Source of the DNA: Ochrobactrum sp. Marseille-Q0166
Lineage (GTDB): Bacteria; Pseudomonadota; Alphaproteobacteria; Rhizobiales; Rhizobiaceae
Assembly (NCBI RefSeq): GCF_014397025.1
Contig: NZ_JACJUO010000002.1
Coordinates: forward strand, 1,353,501 to 1,417,500
Direction of reading: 5' to 3'
Length of the DNA stretch: 64,000 nucleotides
Under the pieces are notes generated by a model that made no database searches, was not told where the DNA came from, and saw only the letters and a program-made list of their open reading frames with translations. Of the stretch, positions 9,764-18,084 are shown one piece after another (positions within the stretch are counted from its first letter, which is position 1; every line of letters begins with the position of its first letter). The translations under genes were made by a program, and so were the position numbers.

Positions 9764-9782
9764 TGTATCTGTGAGCGATACA
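9764..9782. promoter_or_regulatory. Inverted repeat, candidate IclR operator
   Basis: TGTATC-N7-GATACA is a perfect 6-bp-arm palindrome in the divergent region, about 45 bp upstream of the MlrC-like GTG and 76 bp upstream of the IclR ATG. Its place between regulator and target operon is what suggests operator function; binding is not shown. Confidence 0.4.
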
Positions 9783-9857
9783 TCTATATTGATTTTTTAT
9801 GATAGGGACCAACTTTGACGCTTGTCAATCACTGAATCTGGATTAAAGCTGTTTCTC

Positions 9858-10685
9858 ATGAACACATTTCGGGACTTGCGCGGAATATCTACTTTTGATC
9901 CGGAAGAGGCAGAGGCCTTTAACGATGATCCGTTGTTCTTGCGATCGGTCGCGAGGACAGTTGCCGTAATGTCCGCATTCCAAAGCGCTCGACATCCTTT
10001 GTCGCTCAGTCAGGTTGCAACTGCTGCGGGCATTGACAGGAGTGCTGCACAGCGCATTGTTCACTCGCTTCTAAAGCTGAATATGCTGGCGCGTGACCCC
10101 GAAGACAGGGGCTATCTGCCGGGCTTACGTATACTCGATATGACGCATGATTTATTGCGCCTCAACCCGATGTTGCAGCGTGCAAATCCTGTCATGCTGG
10201 AACTCAGGCGGCGTGTTAGTGAGCGCGTTGACCTCTCGCTTTTTGATGATGTGCGCGTGATTTACGCTCTGCGCATGCCTTCAAAACATGAGGTGTTTAG
10301 CGCGACAATTGTTGGGAACGCCGTACCGACTTATTGCACTGCGGGCGGGGTAGCCATTCTTTCTCGGCTGCCGGACGAAACAATTGCTGATATCGTCAAT
10401 CGCTCGGATATGACTCCATTTACGCCGCATACCGTGCGTGATCTGGAGGGGGTCATGGAATATGTGCGTGCTGCGCGTGAACGTGGGCATTCTTTATTAT
10501 GTAGCCAGCTTCTGAATCATGAGGTGGTGATAGGAGCGCCAATTATGGACTGGCGTGGCAAGCCTGTGGGCGCAATCCACGTCGCTGGCAGCTTGCAAGA
10601 ATGGACGCCGGAAGGTTTCAGCGACAGTTTTGGGCCACTTATTCAGAACGCAGCCCAAACGATTTCAGAACCCAAAAGAGGTTAA
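9858..10685 (+). CDS. IclR family transcriptional regulator
   Basis: About 275 residues from ATG 9858; the frame also opens at a TTG at 9822 but without a clear ribosome-binding site. The N-terminal winged helix (residues about 30-85: FQSARHPLSLSQVATAAGIDRSAAQRIVHSLLKLNML) is the IclR HTH, and the C-terminal effector domain contains the CTAGGVAILSRL and GRPVGAIHV-type stretches. IclR proteins are typically local repressors or activators that sense a pathway metabolite. It is transcribed away from the MlrC-Dpp-M20-acylase operon and is its probable regulator. It is followed by a bidirectional terminator. Confidence 0.92.
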   Translation: MNTFRDLRGISTFDPEEAEAFNDDPLFLRSVARTVAVMSAFQSARHPLSLSQVATAAGIDRSAAQRIVHSLLKLNMLARDPEDRGYLPGLRILDMTHDLLRLNPMLQRANPVMLELRRRVSERVDLSLFDDVRVIYALRMPSKHEVFSATIVGNAVPTYCTAGGVAILSRLPDETIADIVNRSDMTPFTPHTVRDLEGVMEYVRAARERGHSLLCSQLLNHEVVIGAPIMDWRGKPVGAIHVAGSLQEWTPEGFSDSFGPLIQNAAQTISEPKRG

Positions 10686-10820
10686 CAATTCAAGCGCCTT
10701 CACACTGATGGAATAAGAGGGCCAGCTACTGATCGCTTTCCACCACGTTCACCGGCCCTGAAATTTTTAGGGATGAGGAAATTCAGAGAAAACGAAATGG
10801 TGGTATTCTAAATAATAATG

Positions 10821-10852
10821 AAAGGCTCCCAAATTTAAATAAGGGAGCCTTT
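10821..10852. terminator. Bidirectional rho-independent terminator
   Basis: Inverted repeat aaaggctccc / gggagccttt around a 12-nt AT-rich loop, between the 3' ends of the convergent IclR and TonB-receptor genes. A short T run follows on each strand. Confidence 0.8.
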
Positions 10853-10862
10853 GTAGCTGTAG

Positions 10863-13628
10863 TCAGAAACTAGCAGTCAATGATGCATAGAATGTGCGAC
10901 CTGGTCCCGGCTGTTGAACAAGACTAAGTGGATCGACATAATACCTGTCAGTCAGGTTCTCCACCCGAACAGCAGCAGTATAATTTTCGTTGAGCTTATA
11001 TTCTGCGAACAAGTCGACAAGTGCGTATGGTTCCCATTCGATCTGTCTAATGAATTGCGACATGCCTTGTGCTGTCGCATCACCGTGGCCGATTGCGCGA
11101 TTTGAAACATAAGACACGCGACCGCCGACAGTGAGAGCCTCTTCCAGCAGTTTCTGCGACAATGTCAGATCAATTCCATACTTAGGCGGAATAGCATTGG
11201 TTGAGTAATCCGCATAAAGCGACTTGTCTTCGCAAGTTTCAGACGTTCGGCAAAACTCCACATTCAAATAATAGTTTGCTGCAAGTTCTGCGCTAAATCC
11301 ACCAAGGTCATAGCGGGCCGAAAGTTCAAGCCCGGAGAATTTTGCGCGATCAATATTGATTATGCGCATTCCTGGATAAATTTTATTTGGGTCTTTGTAC
11401 CACTCGCGAGCGATATAATCCTGAACATCCCAATTAAAGTATCCAAACTTCAACATCGCCTGATCTGTATTGGCAATGAGACCGTCTTCAACAAAGTTTA
11501 CACCAATTTCCCAGTTATTTGAGCGTTCTGCCTTCGTATCGGCATTTACATTCATGCTAAACGCTGTGACGGATTCCATGATACTCGGAGCACGAAGCGT
11601 ACTGGAGTAGTTTGTATAAAACTGGGTGCCTTTAACGGGCTCAACCGTAACGCCGATTGATGGGCTGAATCCCCCTTCTTTAACGGCTGCCATGGAATAA
11701 TCCATCTCAGGTAGAATGACGGTCGGATTACTTCTGTCCTTCGACCACATATAGGAATAGCGCAGGCCACCATTCAAAGTGAGCCAATCAACCGGTTTGT
11801 ATGCTGCCTTAATATAGGTTGCAGCCTCTTCACGTTTTCCGTCACGCAGATCAAGCCACGTATCCCATTTACGCGTGCCTTCAGACGGGGAGGTATCTTC
11901 AAGTTTGTAAGATGCGCCATAGGTTAGATCGAGTTCGCCATATCTCGTATTGAGATGAGATTCGTTGCTGACATCCGCTCCCCAAGTCCATAAATCAGGG
12001 CCAGACTTGAAGCCTGCCGGTGCACCAACATTGCCACCGTAAGCAGGAGGGCTACGCTGCTCAAGACGCGTTACCCAGATGTTCGATTTGACATTAATCA
12101 GATCGTTCTCTTCGGGCTTCCAACGATATTTAAATGTGCCAGTATGAATATCAGCATCTGTTGTTCCACTCTGCTGACGAGCTCTTGCACCAAGCCCATT
12201 GAGGTTAGAAGCCATACGATCAGCCGCTATACTCTGGAAGCCCGTATATCCCACTTGAATACTGTGACCGTCACCAAATTTATACTTTCCTTTAACCAAC
12301 CACGATTTTGTTTCAAGCTGTGTGTTGAGAACTTGTTCACCTGCGCGATAGTTTGTGAGTCCCGTATGCTCCATATATTGCGGATACCACATCCAGTTAT
12401 AGGGATCGCTTGGATATAACTGACACGACAGCGTGTTGCAGACTGACGACGGACCTCGTTCAATGACCTCGGCCGCGGTTCCATGTTTTCCAGCATAATA
12501 ATTCCCGCGTTTGCGGTAAGCATAACCGGCGAGAAATTCAAACTGCTCGTCTTTCATTGCAGTTACAATGCTTCCCGACCCATTGGTGGGTTCCAGAAAA
12601 GCCGGTCTGTGCATTGTATCTTCGCTGGATGTAACCGAAGGTATGAAAAGGCTATCGTAGTCTGGTAGTTCCGGATCATTAATCTGAGGACCAGCGTAAC
12701 CTCTATTAATGACCTCATATCCGGCAACGGTATTCTGTACTGGCTTGCTTGAATTGGTCCCAAAACCACCTTTCACACGAATGCCGAAGCGGTTGCCTTC
12801 CTTGACAATATCACCCGCTTCAACAGTGCGCATGGCGACCGTACCAGCGATGCCGCTGGACGCTGCGTCCGATCCTTTCTGAATTTCAATGCCTGCCAGC
12901 AGATCAGGATCAACAAAGGTCCGGTTTGAAATGCCCTGATACCCCTGGTAAATGTTGATTGCATTTTCCGCACCATCAATCGTCGTTTTAACGCGGCCCA
13001 TCCCCTGCATGCCGCGAATATTGACATCGATAGAACCTGCGCCATTGCGAGCCTCAGCAGACATGACGCCAGCCGTTCCCCGGAAAATATCCGCTGGGCT
13101 GGCGCCTCGGAAGCGCTCAATAGATTGTTCGGAAATGTAGGCCGTTGGTGCCGGCGTATAATAAGGCGCTTCAGCTGCGGCAACGCCATTGCCGCCACTG
13201 ACTGTTATTGTATCGAGCAGAGTGGTGTTTAACGCGTCCGGCGCAAATTGAAAATCACGTGCGGGATTGGCAACCGTAACCGTTGTGCCATCAATACGAT
13301 AAGTAAGACCGGAACCGGAAAGAAGCCTTGAAAGTGCTTGTTCGGGTGTAAAGTTACCTCGGACCGACTGGCTTGTTTTTCCCGCAACCAAACTCGATTG
13401 CAGCAGCAATTTCAATCCTGCACGGTCCGCAAAGGCGGTGAGTGCACCGCCCATTTTCTGCGAGCGAATGTCAAATGCGATTGTTTGTACTGAGGCCTGC
13501 TGAGCATATGCGGCACTGAAATAAGGAACCGGAATTGTGCTGATTATCGCAACGGATGCGAACAGACTGCCTTTAATTGTGCTCCGTGACAGTGACCGCT
13601 TATTCTTATTCCTAAATATATTACGCAT
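10863..13628 (-). CDS. TonB-dependent outer-membrane receptor with STN signalling domain (heme/hemoglobin receptor type)
   Basis: This 921-residue protein has a signal peptide (about 1-43, ending YFSAAYAQQ), an STN (secretin/TonB N-terminal) signalling domain at about 50-120, a TonB-box-like DTITVSGG near 139-146, a plug domain (IERFRGASPADIFRGTAGV, SIDVNIRGMQG, GIEIQKGSDAASSGIAGTVAMRT) and a 22-strand barrel ending in YASLTASF. The C-terminal NLTDRYYVDPLSLVQQPGPGR stretch is like that of the hemoglobin/transferrin/lactoferrin receptor family, so heme or a heme protein is the favoured ligand. It is preceded on the same strand by FecR and ECF sigma genes, the classic FecIRA / HasISR layout. 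No hemophore gene is in the window. Ligand identity is inferred. Confidence 0.9.
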   Translation of the reverse strand: MRNIFRNKNKRSLSRSTIKGSLFASVAIISTIPVPYFSAAYAQQASVQTIAFDIRSQKMGGALTAFADRAGLKLLLQSSLVAGKTSQSVRGNFTPEQALSRLLSGSGLTYRIDGTTVTVANPARDFQFAPDALNTTLLDTITVSGGNGVAAAEAPYYTPAPTAYISEQSIERFRGASPADIFRGTAGVMSAEARNGAGSIDVNIRGMQGMGRVKTTIDGAENAINIYQGYQGISNRTFVDPDLLAGIEIQKGSDAASSGIAGTVAMRTVEAGDIVKEGNRFGIRVKGGFGTNSSKPVQNTVAGYEVINRGYAGPQINDPELPDYDSLFIPSVTSSEDTMHRPAFLEPTNGSGSIVTAMKDEQFEFLAGYAYRKRGNYYAGKHGTAAEVIERGPSSVCNTLSCQLYPSDPYNWMWYPQYMEHTGLTNYRAGEQVLNTQLETKSWLVKGKYKFGDGHSIQVGYTGFQSIAADRMASNLNGLGARARQQSGTTDADIHTGTFKYRWKPEENDLINVKSNIWVTRLEQRSPPAYGGNVGAPAGFKSGPDLWTWGADVSNESHLNTRYGELDLTYGASYKLEDTSPSEGTRKWDTWLDLRDGKREEAATYIKAAYKPVDWLTLNGGLRYSYMWSKDRSNPTVILPEMDYSMAAVKEGGFSPSIGVTVEPVKGTQFYTNYSSTLRAPSIMESVTAFSMNVNADTKAERSNNWEIGVNFVEDGLIANTDQAMLKFGYFNWDVQDYIAREWYKDPNKIYPGMRIINIDRAKFSGLELSARYDLGGFSAELAANYYLNVEFCRTSETCEDKSLYADYSTNAIPPKYGIDLTLSQKLLEEALTVGGRVSYVSNRAIGHGDATAQGMSQFIRQIEWEPYALVDLFAEYKLNENYTAAVRVENLTDRYYVDPLSLVQQPGPGRTFYASLTASF

Positions 13629-13789
13629 GAAACTTTGCCCGTCCTGATCATTTTCTCAACCGAAGAGCCAGCTTTCAAGCAGCTCACTCAGCCTCTCAGT
13701 TTCAAGGACGAAACGAATTCCTGAATCTTACACCAAAAATAATAAAAAACTTGATTATAAAATTCATCTAATTGCCACCATGCATCGGC

Positions 13790-14749
13790 CTATCGCAAGA
13801 TGGTTACAAATGGCATCCGCGTGACAGATACAGGTAACGTTTTTTCAATTGTTTCGAGTACAGTTTCCGGCTGCGCAAGATCAAAAACGCCGGTCACCTC
13901 GAGTGAGCTCAACTGGCTGTTGGCAATAATAATTTTGCCAGAACGATTGCGCGACACAGCATCCACAACTTCGCTTAGTGGCTTGGCATTAAAAATAAGC
14001 TTGCCGCGCCGCCAGGCAGTTTCAATCTCGGCATCCACATCTTCGGGGAGAGACGGTTTAACATGAGACTGATAGCTAACGCGTTGGTTAGCGGCCACTC
14101 TCACAGAACCACCATCAATAGCGCTCACCCCTCCTCCACTGGACACACGGACTATACCTTCTGTAACCGTAACAACGACCTTTTGGGAGCTTATATCGAT
14201 GTCAAAGGCGGTTCCCAAAGCTTGAGTTTCACCACCAGCGGCTTCAACTATGAATGGACGAGACGCATCTTTTGCGACCTGAAACAACGCCTGACCCTGA
14301 TACAAGTACAACCGGCGTTCATGCTCGCTCATTTTTGAAGAAAAGGCGGTCATGCCATTCATGATAACGGTCGAACCATCGACAAGTCGCACTGTTCTTT
14401 GTTCTGCTTTACCTGTCACATAGTCAGCATAGAGTTGAGGTCCGATAATACCGACACGCTGAAACGCCACGCCCGTTGCACCAGCTACCGCTAAACCGAG
14501 CATGACTCTGCGCGTCAATTTTGTATTGCGCTCAACTTTGCGCATCCGATTTCCCGTTGCGCCGATGCCATGCCACAGGCTTTCAGCCTCAAGGGCAGCG
14601 AGTTCATGTTCTTCACTTTGTTGTCGCCAGAGATCGAATTGCGCGCGATCTTCGGGCGTTGCATGCCCGGAGCTCAGCCTGACAACCCAGTCAATCGCTG
14701 CGTCGCTGAGACCTATATCAACGTCAAACTTTTTCCTGTCAGAAACCAT
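13790..14749 (-). CDS. FecR family anti-sigma factor / transmembrane signal transducer
   Basis: The 319-residue protein has a cytoplasmic N-terminal DUF4880-type domain (LSDAAIDWVVRLSSGHATPEDRAQF, a sigma-binding helix region), one membrane segment at about 80-100 (RVMLGLAVAGATGVAFQ), a periplasmic FecR domain (VRLVDGSTVIMNGMTAFS, LYLYQGQALFQVAKDASRPFIVEA) and a C-terminal STN-like domain (FNAKPLSEVVDAVSRN) that should contact the receptor's signalling domain. It transmits ligand occupancy of the TonB receptor to the adjacent ECF sigma factor. No strong Shine-Dalgarno is seen before ATG 14749. Confidence 0.93.
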   Translation of the reverse strand: MVSDRKKFDVDIGLSDAAIDWVVRLSSGHATPEDRAQFDLWRQQSEEHELAALEAESLWHGIGATGNRMRKVERNTKLTRRVMLGLAVAGATGVAFQRVGIIGPQLYADYVTGKAEQRTVRLVDGSTVIMNGMTAFSSKMSEHERRLYLYQGQALFQVAKDASRPFIVEAAGGETQALGTAFDIDISSQKVVVTVTEGIVRVSSGGGVSAIDGGSVRVAANQRVSYQSHVKPSLPEDVDAEIETAWRRGKLIFNAKPLSEVVDAVSRNRSGKIIIANSQLSSLEVTGVFDLAQPETVLETIEKTLPVSVTRMPFVTILR

Positions 14750-14853
14750 GTGATGAACGGCGCTCTAAAATCATGCAATTAAACCAAAAATGGAAATGGA
14801 CCTACCAATTAAGACGAATGAAGCACTGAGATCTTGCACCTTCAAAAGGTCGA

Positions 14854-15384
14854 TTATTGAAGGTTTCTAAAATGATCTCTACAATGACGAAGCGCTTGCG
14901 CCAAATAGCGCGCGACCATGCTTTCGGAAACACCAAGTTGGCGAGCGATATCCCGGTGAGAAAGGCCGTCACAGCGCGCCAAAAGGAGAGCAGAGCATGC
15001 ATTCTTAGGAATCTGTGTCAGGGCTATCGCTAGTTGGCGAAGATTGTCACGATCCAGCGCGAAGGTTTCCGGTGATGGATAGCTGTCAGCTATCGATGCA
15101 AGTATCTCGTCATCAGTGATGCAGTTTGCATTATGACGCTTGTCCTTTCGCAAAAGATCAATCGCAATATTGCCCGCAATTCTAAGAATAAAGGCACGGT
15201 GGTCACGAATTTCCTGGTGTTTACTTTTTAACGACGCAAGTCTTAGCCAGGTCTCCTGTAAAGCATCTTCGGTTATTTCATGAGAACTAACCCGTCTCTT
15301 AAGCGCATCGCGAAGCCACTTTAATTGACGAAAATAAACGCTAATGAGTTCATCATCCGTATTTTCAGTGGATTGTAGTTTCAT
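14854..15384 (-). CDS. ECF RNA polymerase sigma factor, FecI type
   Basis: This 176-residue sigma-70 factor has a region 2 (ISVYFRQLKWLRDALKRRV...TEDALQETWLRL, then RAFILRIAGNIAIDLLR) and a region 4 helix-turn-helix (CDGLSHRDIARQLGVSESMVARYLAQAL). Size and sequence match FecI-like iron-starvation sigma factors released by FecR when the cognate receptor is occupied. It is first in the order sigma, FecR, receptor on the minus strand, and diverges from the OmpA-family gene, so one regulatory region of about 295 bp serves both. Confidence 0.94.
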   Translation of the reverse strand: MKLQSTENTDDELISVYFRQLKWLRDALKRRVSSHEITEDALQETWLRLASLKSKHQEIRDHRAFILRIAGNIAIDLLRKDKRHNANCITDDEILASIADSYPSPETFALDRDNLRQLAIALTQIPKNACSALLLARCDGLSHRDIARQLGVSESMVARYLAQALRHCRDHFRNLQ

Positions 15385-15678
15385 GCGCTGGCGCTACCCT
15401 CGGATGCCAGGTTCGCAACCGATGTCTTGAGATGAGAACGATTTTTCGCGCTTAATACCATACCGCTTTAGTCAAGTTAAGGCGTAAATTCGAATTACCC
15501 GCTCTTGTTTATATCTTGTCAGAAACTGATTATCTCTTGTCTTTCAGCAAAGGTTCATAATTCTCCCATTAACGATTTTGTGAAGCCGTCGTACTTTGCT
15601 CTTAATCTGCAAATAACGATGGCGATCAAAGGTGCCCTGTATATGCAGGGGACACTTGCCTTTATAAGGAGAAGGGCC
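15385..15678. other. Divergent intergenic region with a short palindrome
   Basis: About 294 bp separate the ECF sigma gene and the OmpA-family gene. The only structure noticed is gtgccctgtatatgcaggggacac (15632-15655 with arms ccctg at 15635-15639 and caggg at 15646-15650), which may be a leader hairpin or operator, and the strong AAGGAGAAGGG ribosome-binding site of the OmpA gene. No Fur or Irr box was recognised with confidence. Confidence 0.45.
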
Positions 15679-17796
15679 ATGCCTATTCGTTCGAAGCGCC
15701 TTGTACTGCTTGCCACGGTTTTCGCTCCAGCAATTTCATTATCTATAGATATACAGCCGAGTATCGCTCAGCCTGCCGAGACATCGGTAATTCTCGCTCA
15801 GGATAGCAGCGAAGAGTTTCCCCAGGATCAAAATCTTGAGCAGCAGCAAGCCGAGGAAGAAGCGCGTCGTGCTGCCGAAGAACAGCAACGAGCCGCTGAA
15901 GAAGAAAACAGACGCCAAGCCGAAGAGCAACAGCGAGCTGCACAAGAAGAAGCGGACCGTCAGGCAGATGAACAGCGAAGAATCGCAGAACAAGCTCAAC
16001 GAGAGGCAATCGAACAGCAGCGCGCTGCTGAGCAGCAGCGTGCAAATGAAGAAGAACTGAAGGATCAGGCAGAGCAAGCTCGACAGAAAGCTGAGAGTGA
16101 GCAACGTGCGGCCGAAGAACAGATGCGGCAACGTGCGGAAGAAGAAAAAAGAATTGCTCACGAGGAAGCTGAAAAGCAGGCCCGCGCGCAGGAAAAAGCT
16201 GCCGAAGAAGCAAAGCGGAACGCAGCCGAACATCAAGCAGGTGAAGAGCAGCAGCGTGCTGTAGAAGAACAGGCCCGGCAGAAAGCTGCGGAAGAATCGG
16301 CCAAACAGGAAATAGAAAATCTACCCTCGGCCCCAGTTGAAGAAACTAAAAGCGAGGCGCCTGCTGCTCAACCTTCAAAAAATGAAGGTGAAGAAGAACA
16401 GCCAACGCCGCCAATTGTACAGGAAGCGCCTCAGCCACAGCCGGAAGCACCGGTTGAACAACCAACGGAGCAACCGCGTGTCGATCATTCCCCTGAGGTG
16501 CCAACACCTCAGCCAGAAATCGTTGATCAGCTTACGACTGAAGAAAAGCGGGAAATAGCCAAAGATCCTGCTAAAAGCGATGAAACAGTTGTTTTGCCGG
16601 TTGAGAATGGTGCTGCGGTTCTTGATAGCGACAAAGATGCAGACAACCGCGGCGGCAACCTGTCACGAGAGGATCGCCGCAAGCAGCGTGAACAGCAACG
16701 TGTGACAGAAGAAAATACGTCTCCTCCTGCAGATGACGCAGCAGCTCAGGTCGCAATGCCTGATGATATCAAGGATAATCTTTCTCAAAAGATCGAAGCT
16801 AACCTGAAGGAAGAAGGTAAGCGGATTAAGGATGCACCGGCTTTTGCAGTGCCGGAAACGACCAACATCATCAAAAATACGGTTATAAATAACACGGTCA
16901 TCAATAATACGGCCGTGAACAATATCGATAACAGTATGACGAATGTGAAGGTTATCGAGCAAATTGACAATCGCGTCATTCTAGATGTCGGCGACCGTAT
17001 TTTCGTACGTGGCGATGACCGTCCTCGGCTGCGTCGTGACGCAGAACGCTCATACTATGATGAATTGCCTGGCGGTCGCATGCGCGAAACCATAGTGCGT
17101 CCCGGCGGTTACGAAATCGTAACGGTTTACAACCGATACGGCGATATTCTCCAGCGCACCCGCATCGATCGCGATGGTAATGAATATCTAATGATGTACG
17201 CGCCGGAATATGATGACGGACCGCGCGCAGCTATAGTTGATGTTGGCTATGAGCTCCCACCCATGCGCCTGACAGTGCCTGTGCGTGATTACATCATAGA
17301 TGTTGCAGATGATCCTGATCGCGATTTTTACGACTTTCTGGCAAGACCTCCGGTCGAGCGGGTTGAGCGTGTTTATACGATCGATGAAGTACGACATTCC
17401 GCACGTCTGAGAGACAAAGTGCGCCGCATCGATCTCGATACAATTCATTTTGCTACAGGAAGTGCCGAGGTTTCACTGTCTCAGGCAAAAACCCTGCGTA
17501 AGGTTGCTGATGCCATGCACAAAGTCCTTCAAAAAGACCCCGGCGAAACTTTCTTCATTGAAGGGCATACCGACGCCGTAGGATCGGATCGGTCAAATCT
17601 CATACTGTCAGATCGCCGAGCTGAGTCAGTTGCGAGCCTGCTCACGGAAGTTTACGACATCCCGGCAGAAAATCTTGTTACGCAAGGGTATGGAGAGCGC
17701 TTCCTGAAAATCCGCACTCAGGCGGCAGAACAGGAAAACCGTCGGGTCACTATTAGGCGTGTGACACCTTTGGTTCGCCCTGTGGCACAGCGCTAA
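15679..17796 (+). CDS. Large OmpA-family protein with Glu/Gln/Arg-rich coiled coil
   Basis: About 706 residues from ATG 15679 (AAGGAGAAGGG upstream); the frame is open from a TTG at 15505 but without support. The N-terminus, RSKRLVLLATVFAPAISL..., is a signal peptide or membrane anchor. Residues about 50-215 are an uninterrupted Ala/Glu/Gln/Arg region of EEQQRAAEE-type heptads predicted to form a long coiled coil. A Pro/Gln-rich linker follows to about 275, then a polar region, then Asn/Val/Ile repeats (NNTVINNTVINNTAVNN, about 400-418). The last 130 residues are an OmpA peptidoglycan-binding domain (LDTIHFATGSAEV, EGHTDAVGSDRSNLILSDRRA, ENRRVTIRR). The coil could span the periplasm while the C-domain grips peptidoglycan. 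Function of the whole protein is unknown. Confidence 0.88.
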   Translation: MPIRSKRLVLLATVFAPAISLSIDIQPSIAQPAETSVILAQDSSEEFPQDQNLEQQQAEEEARRAAEEQQRAAEEENRRQAEEQQRAAQEEADRQADEQRRIAEQAQREAIEQQRAAEQQRANEEELKDQAEQARQKAESEQRAAEEQMRQRAEEEKRIAHEEAEKQARAQEKAAEEAKRNAAEHQAGEEQQRAVEEQARQKAAEESAKQEIENLPSAPVEETKSEAPAAQPSKNEGEEEQPTPPIVQEAPQPQPEAPVEQPTEQPRVDHSPEVPTPQPEIVDQLTTEEKREIAKDPAKSDETVVLPVENGAAVLDSDKDADNRGGNLSREDRRKQREQQRVTEENTSPPADDAAAQVAMPDDIKDNLSQKIEANLKEEGKRIKDAPAFAVPETTNIIKNTVINNTVINNTAVNNIDNSMTNVKVIEQIDNRVILDVGDRIFVRGDDRPRLRRDAERSYYDELPGGRMRETIVRPGGYEIVTVYNRYGDILQRTRIDRDGNEYLMMYAPEYDDGPRAAIVDVGYELPPMRLTVPVRDYIIDVADDPDRDFYDFLARPPVERVERVYTIDEVRHSARLRDKVRRIDLDTIHFATGSAEVSLSQAKTLRKVADAMHKVLQKDPGETFFIEGHTDAVGSDRSNLILSDRRAESVASLLTEVYDIPAENLVTQGYGERFLKIRTQAAEQENRRVTIRRVTPLVRPVAQR

Positions 17797-17839
17797 ATTC
17801 AGAAGAATAAGTGACCGGCCAAGTGTGGCATCAACTTTT

Positions 17840-17970
17840 TTGAACAGGCCGCGACCAGCATTAAAGTATTTCCAGCAAAAGTATGAAGCGGTTTTGCGTT
17901 GGATAATGCTTAAAAACAAAGAGATAGAGTGGTTCCAACGACTTCGTTTTAAGCGGAACCGCTCTAGCTG
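17840..17970. repeat. Intergenic mosaic repeat with terminal palindrome
   Basis: The stretch contains ttaaagtatttccagcaaaa, gaagcggttttgcg and a final inverted repeat gagtggttcc / ggaaccgctc (17928-17963). The gcggtttt and taaaaaca modules resemble those in the other repeats of the window, suggesting a related mosaic element. It fills most of the 289-bp gap between the convergent OmpA and monooxygenase genes. Confidence 0.55.
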
Positions 17971-18084
17971 GATCGTTAAAACGTTTTGATGATAATGGAG
18001 ACGTTCCGTCTCCGTTATCACCAACTTCGTACCCCCTGTCGCCAGCTAAAAATATGAAAGTATTAGAGGTTACCGAACGTATTC

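Noticed and set aside
15739..16236. Long antisense open frames (165 and 156 codons) opposite the OmpA-family coiled coil
   Set aside because: They arise from the purine-rich, repetitive coding strand and give Phe/Leu/Ser-rich low-complexity products without a ribosome-binding site.
15836..16320. Short direct repeats resembling a CRISPR or VNTR array
   Set aside because: The repeats are codon-level (GAAGAAGCG, CAGCAGCGT and similar), in frame with the coiled-coil gene, with no constant spacer length.
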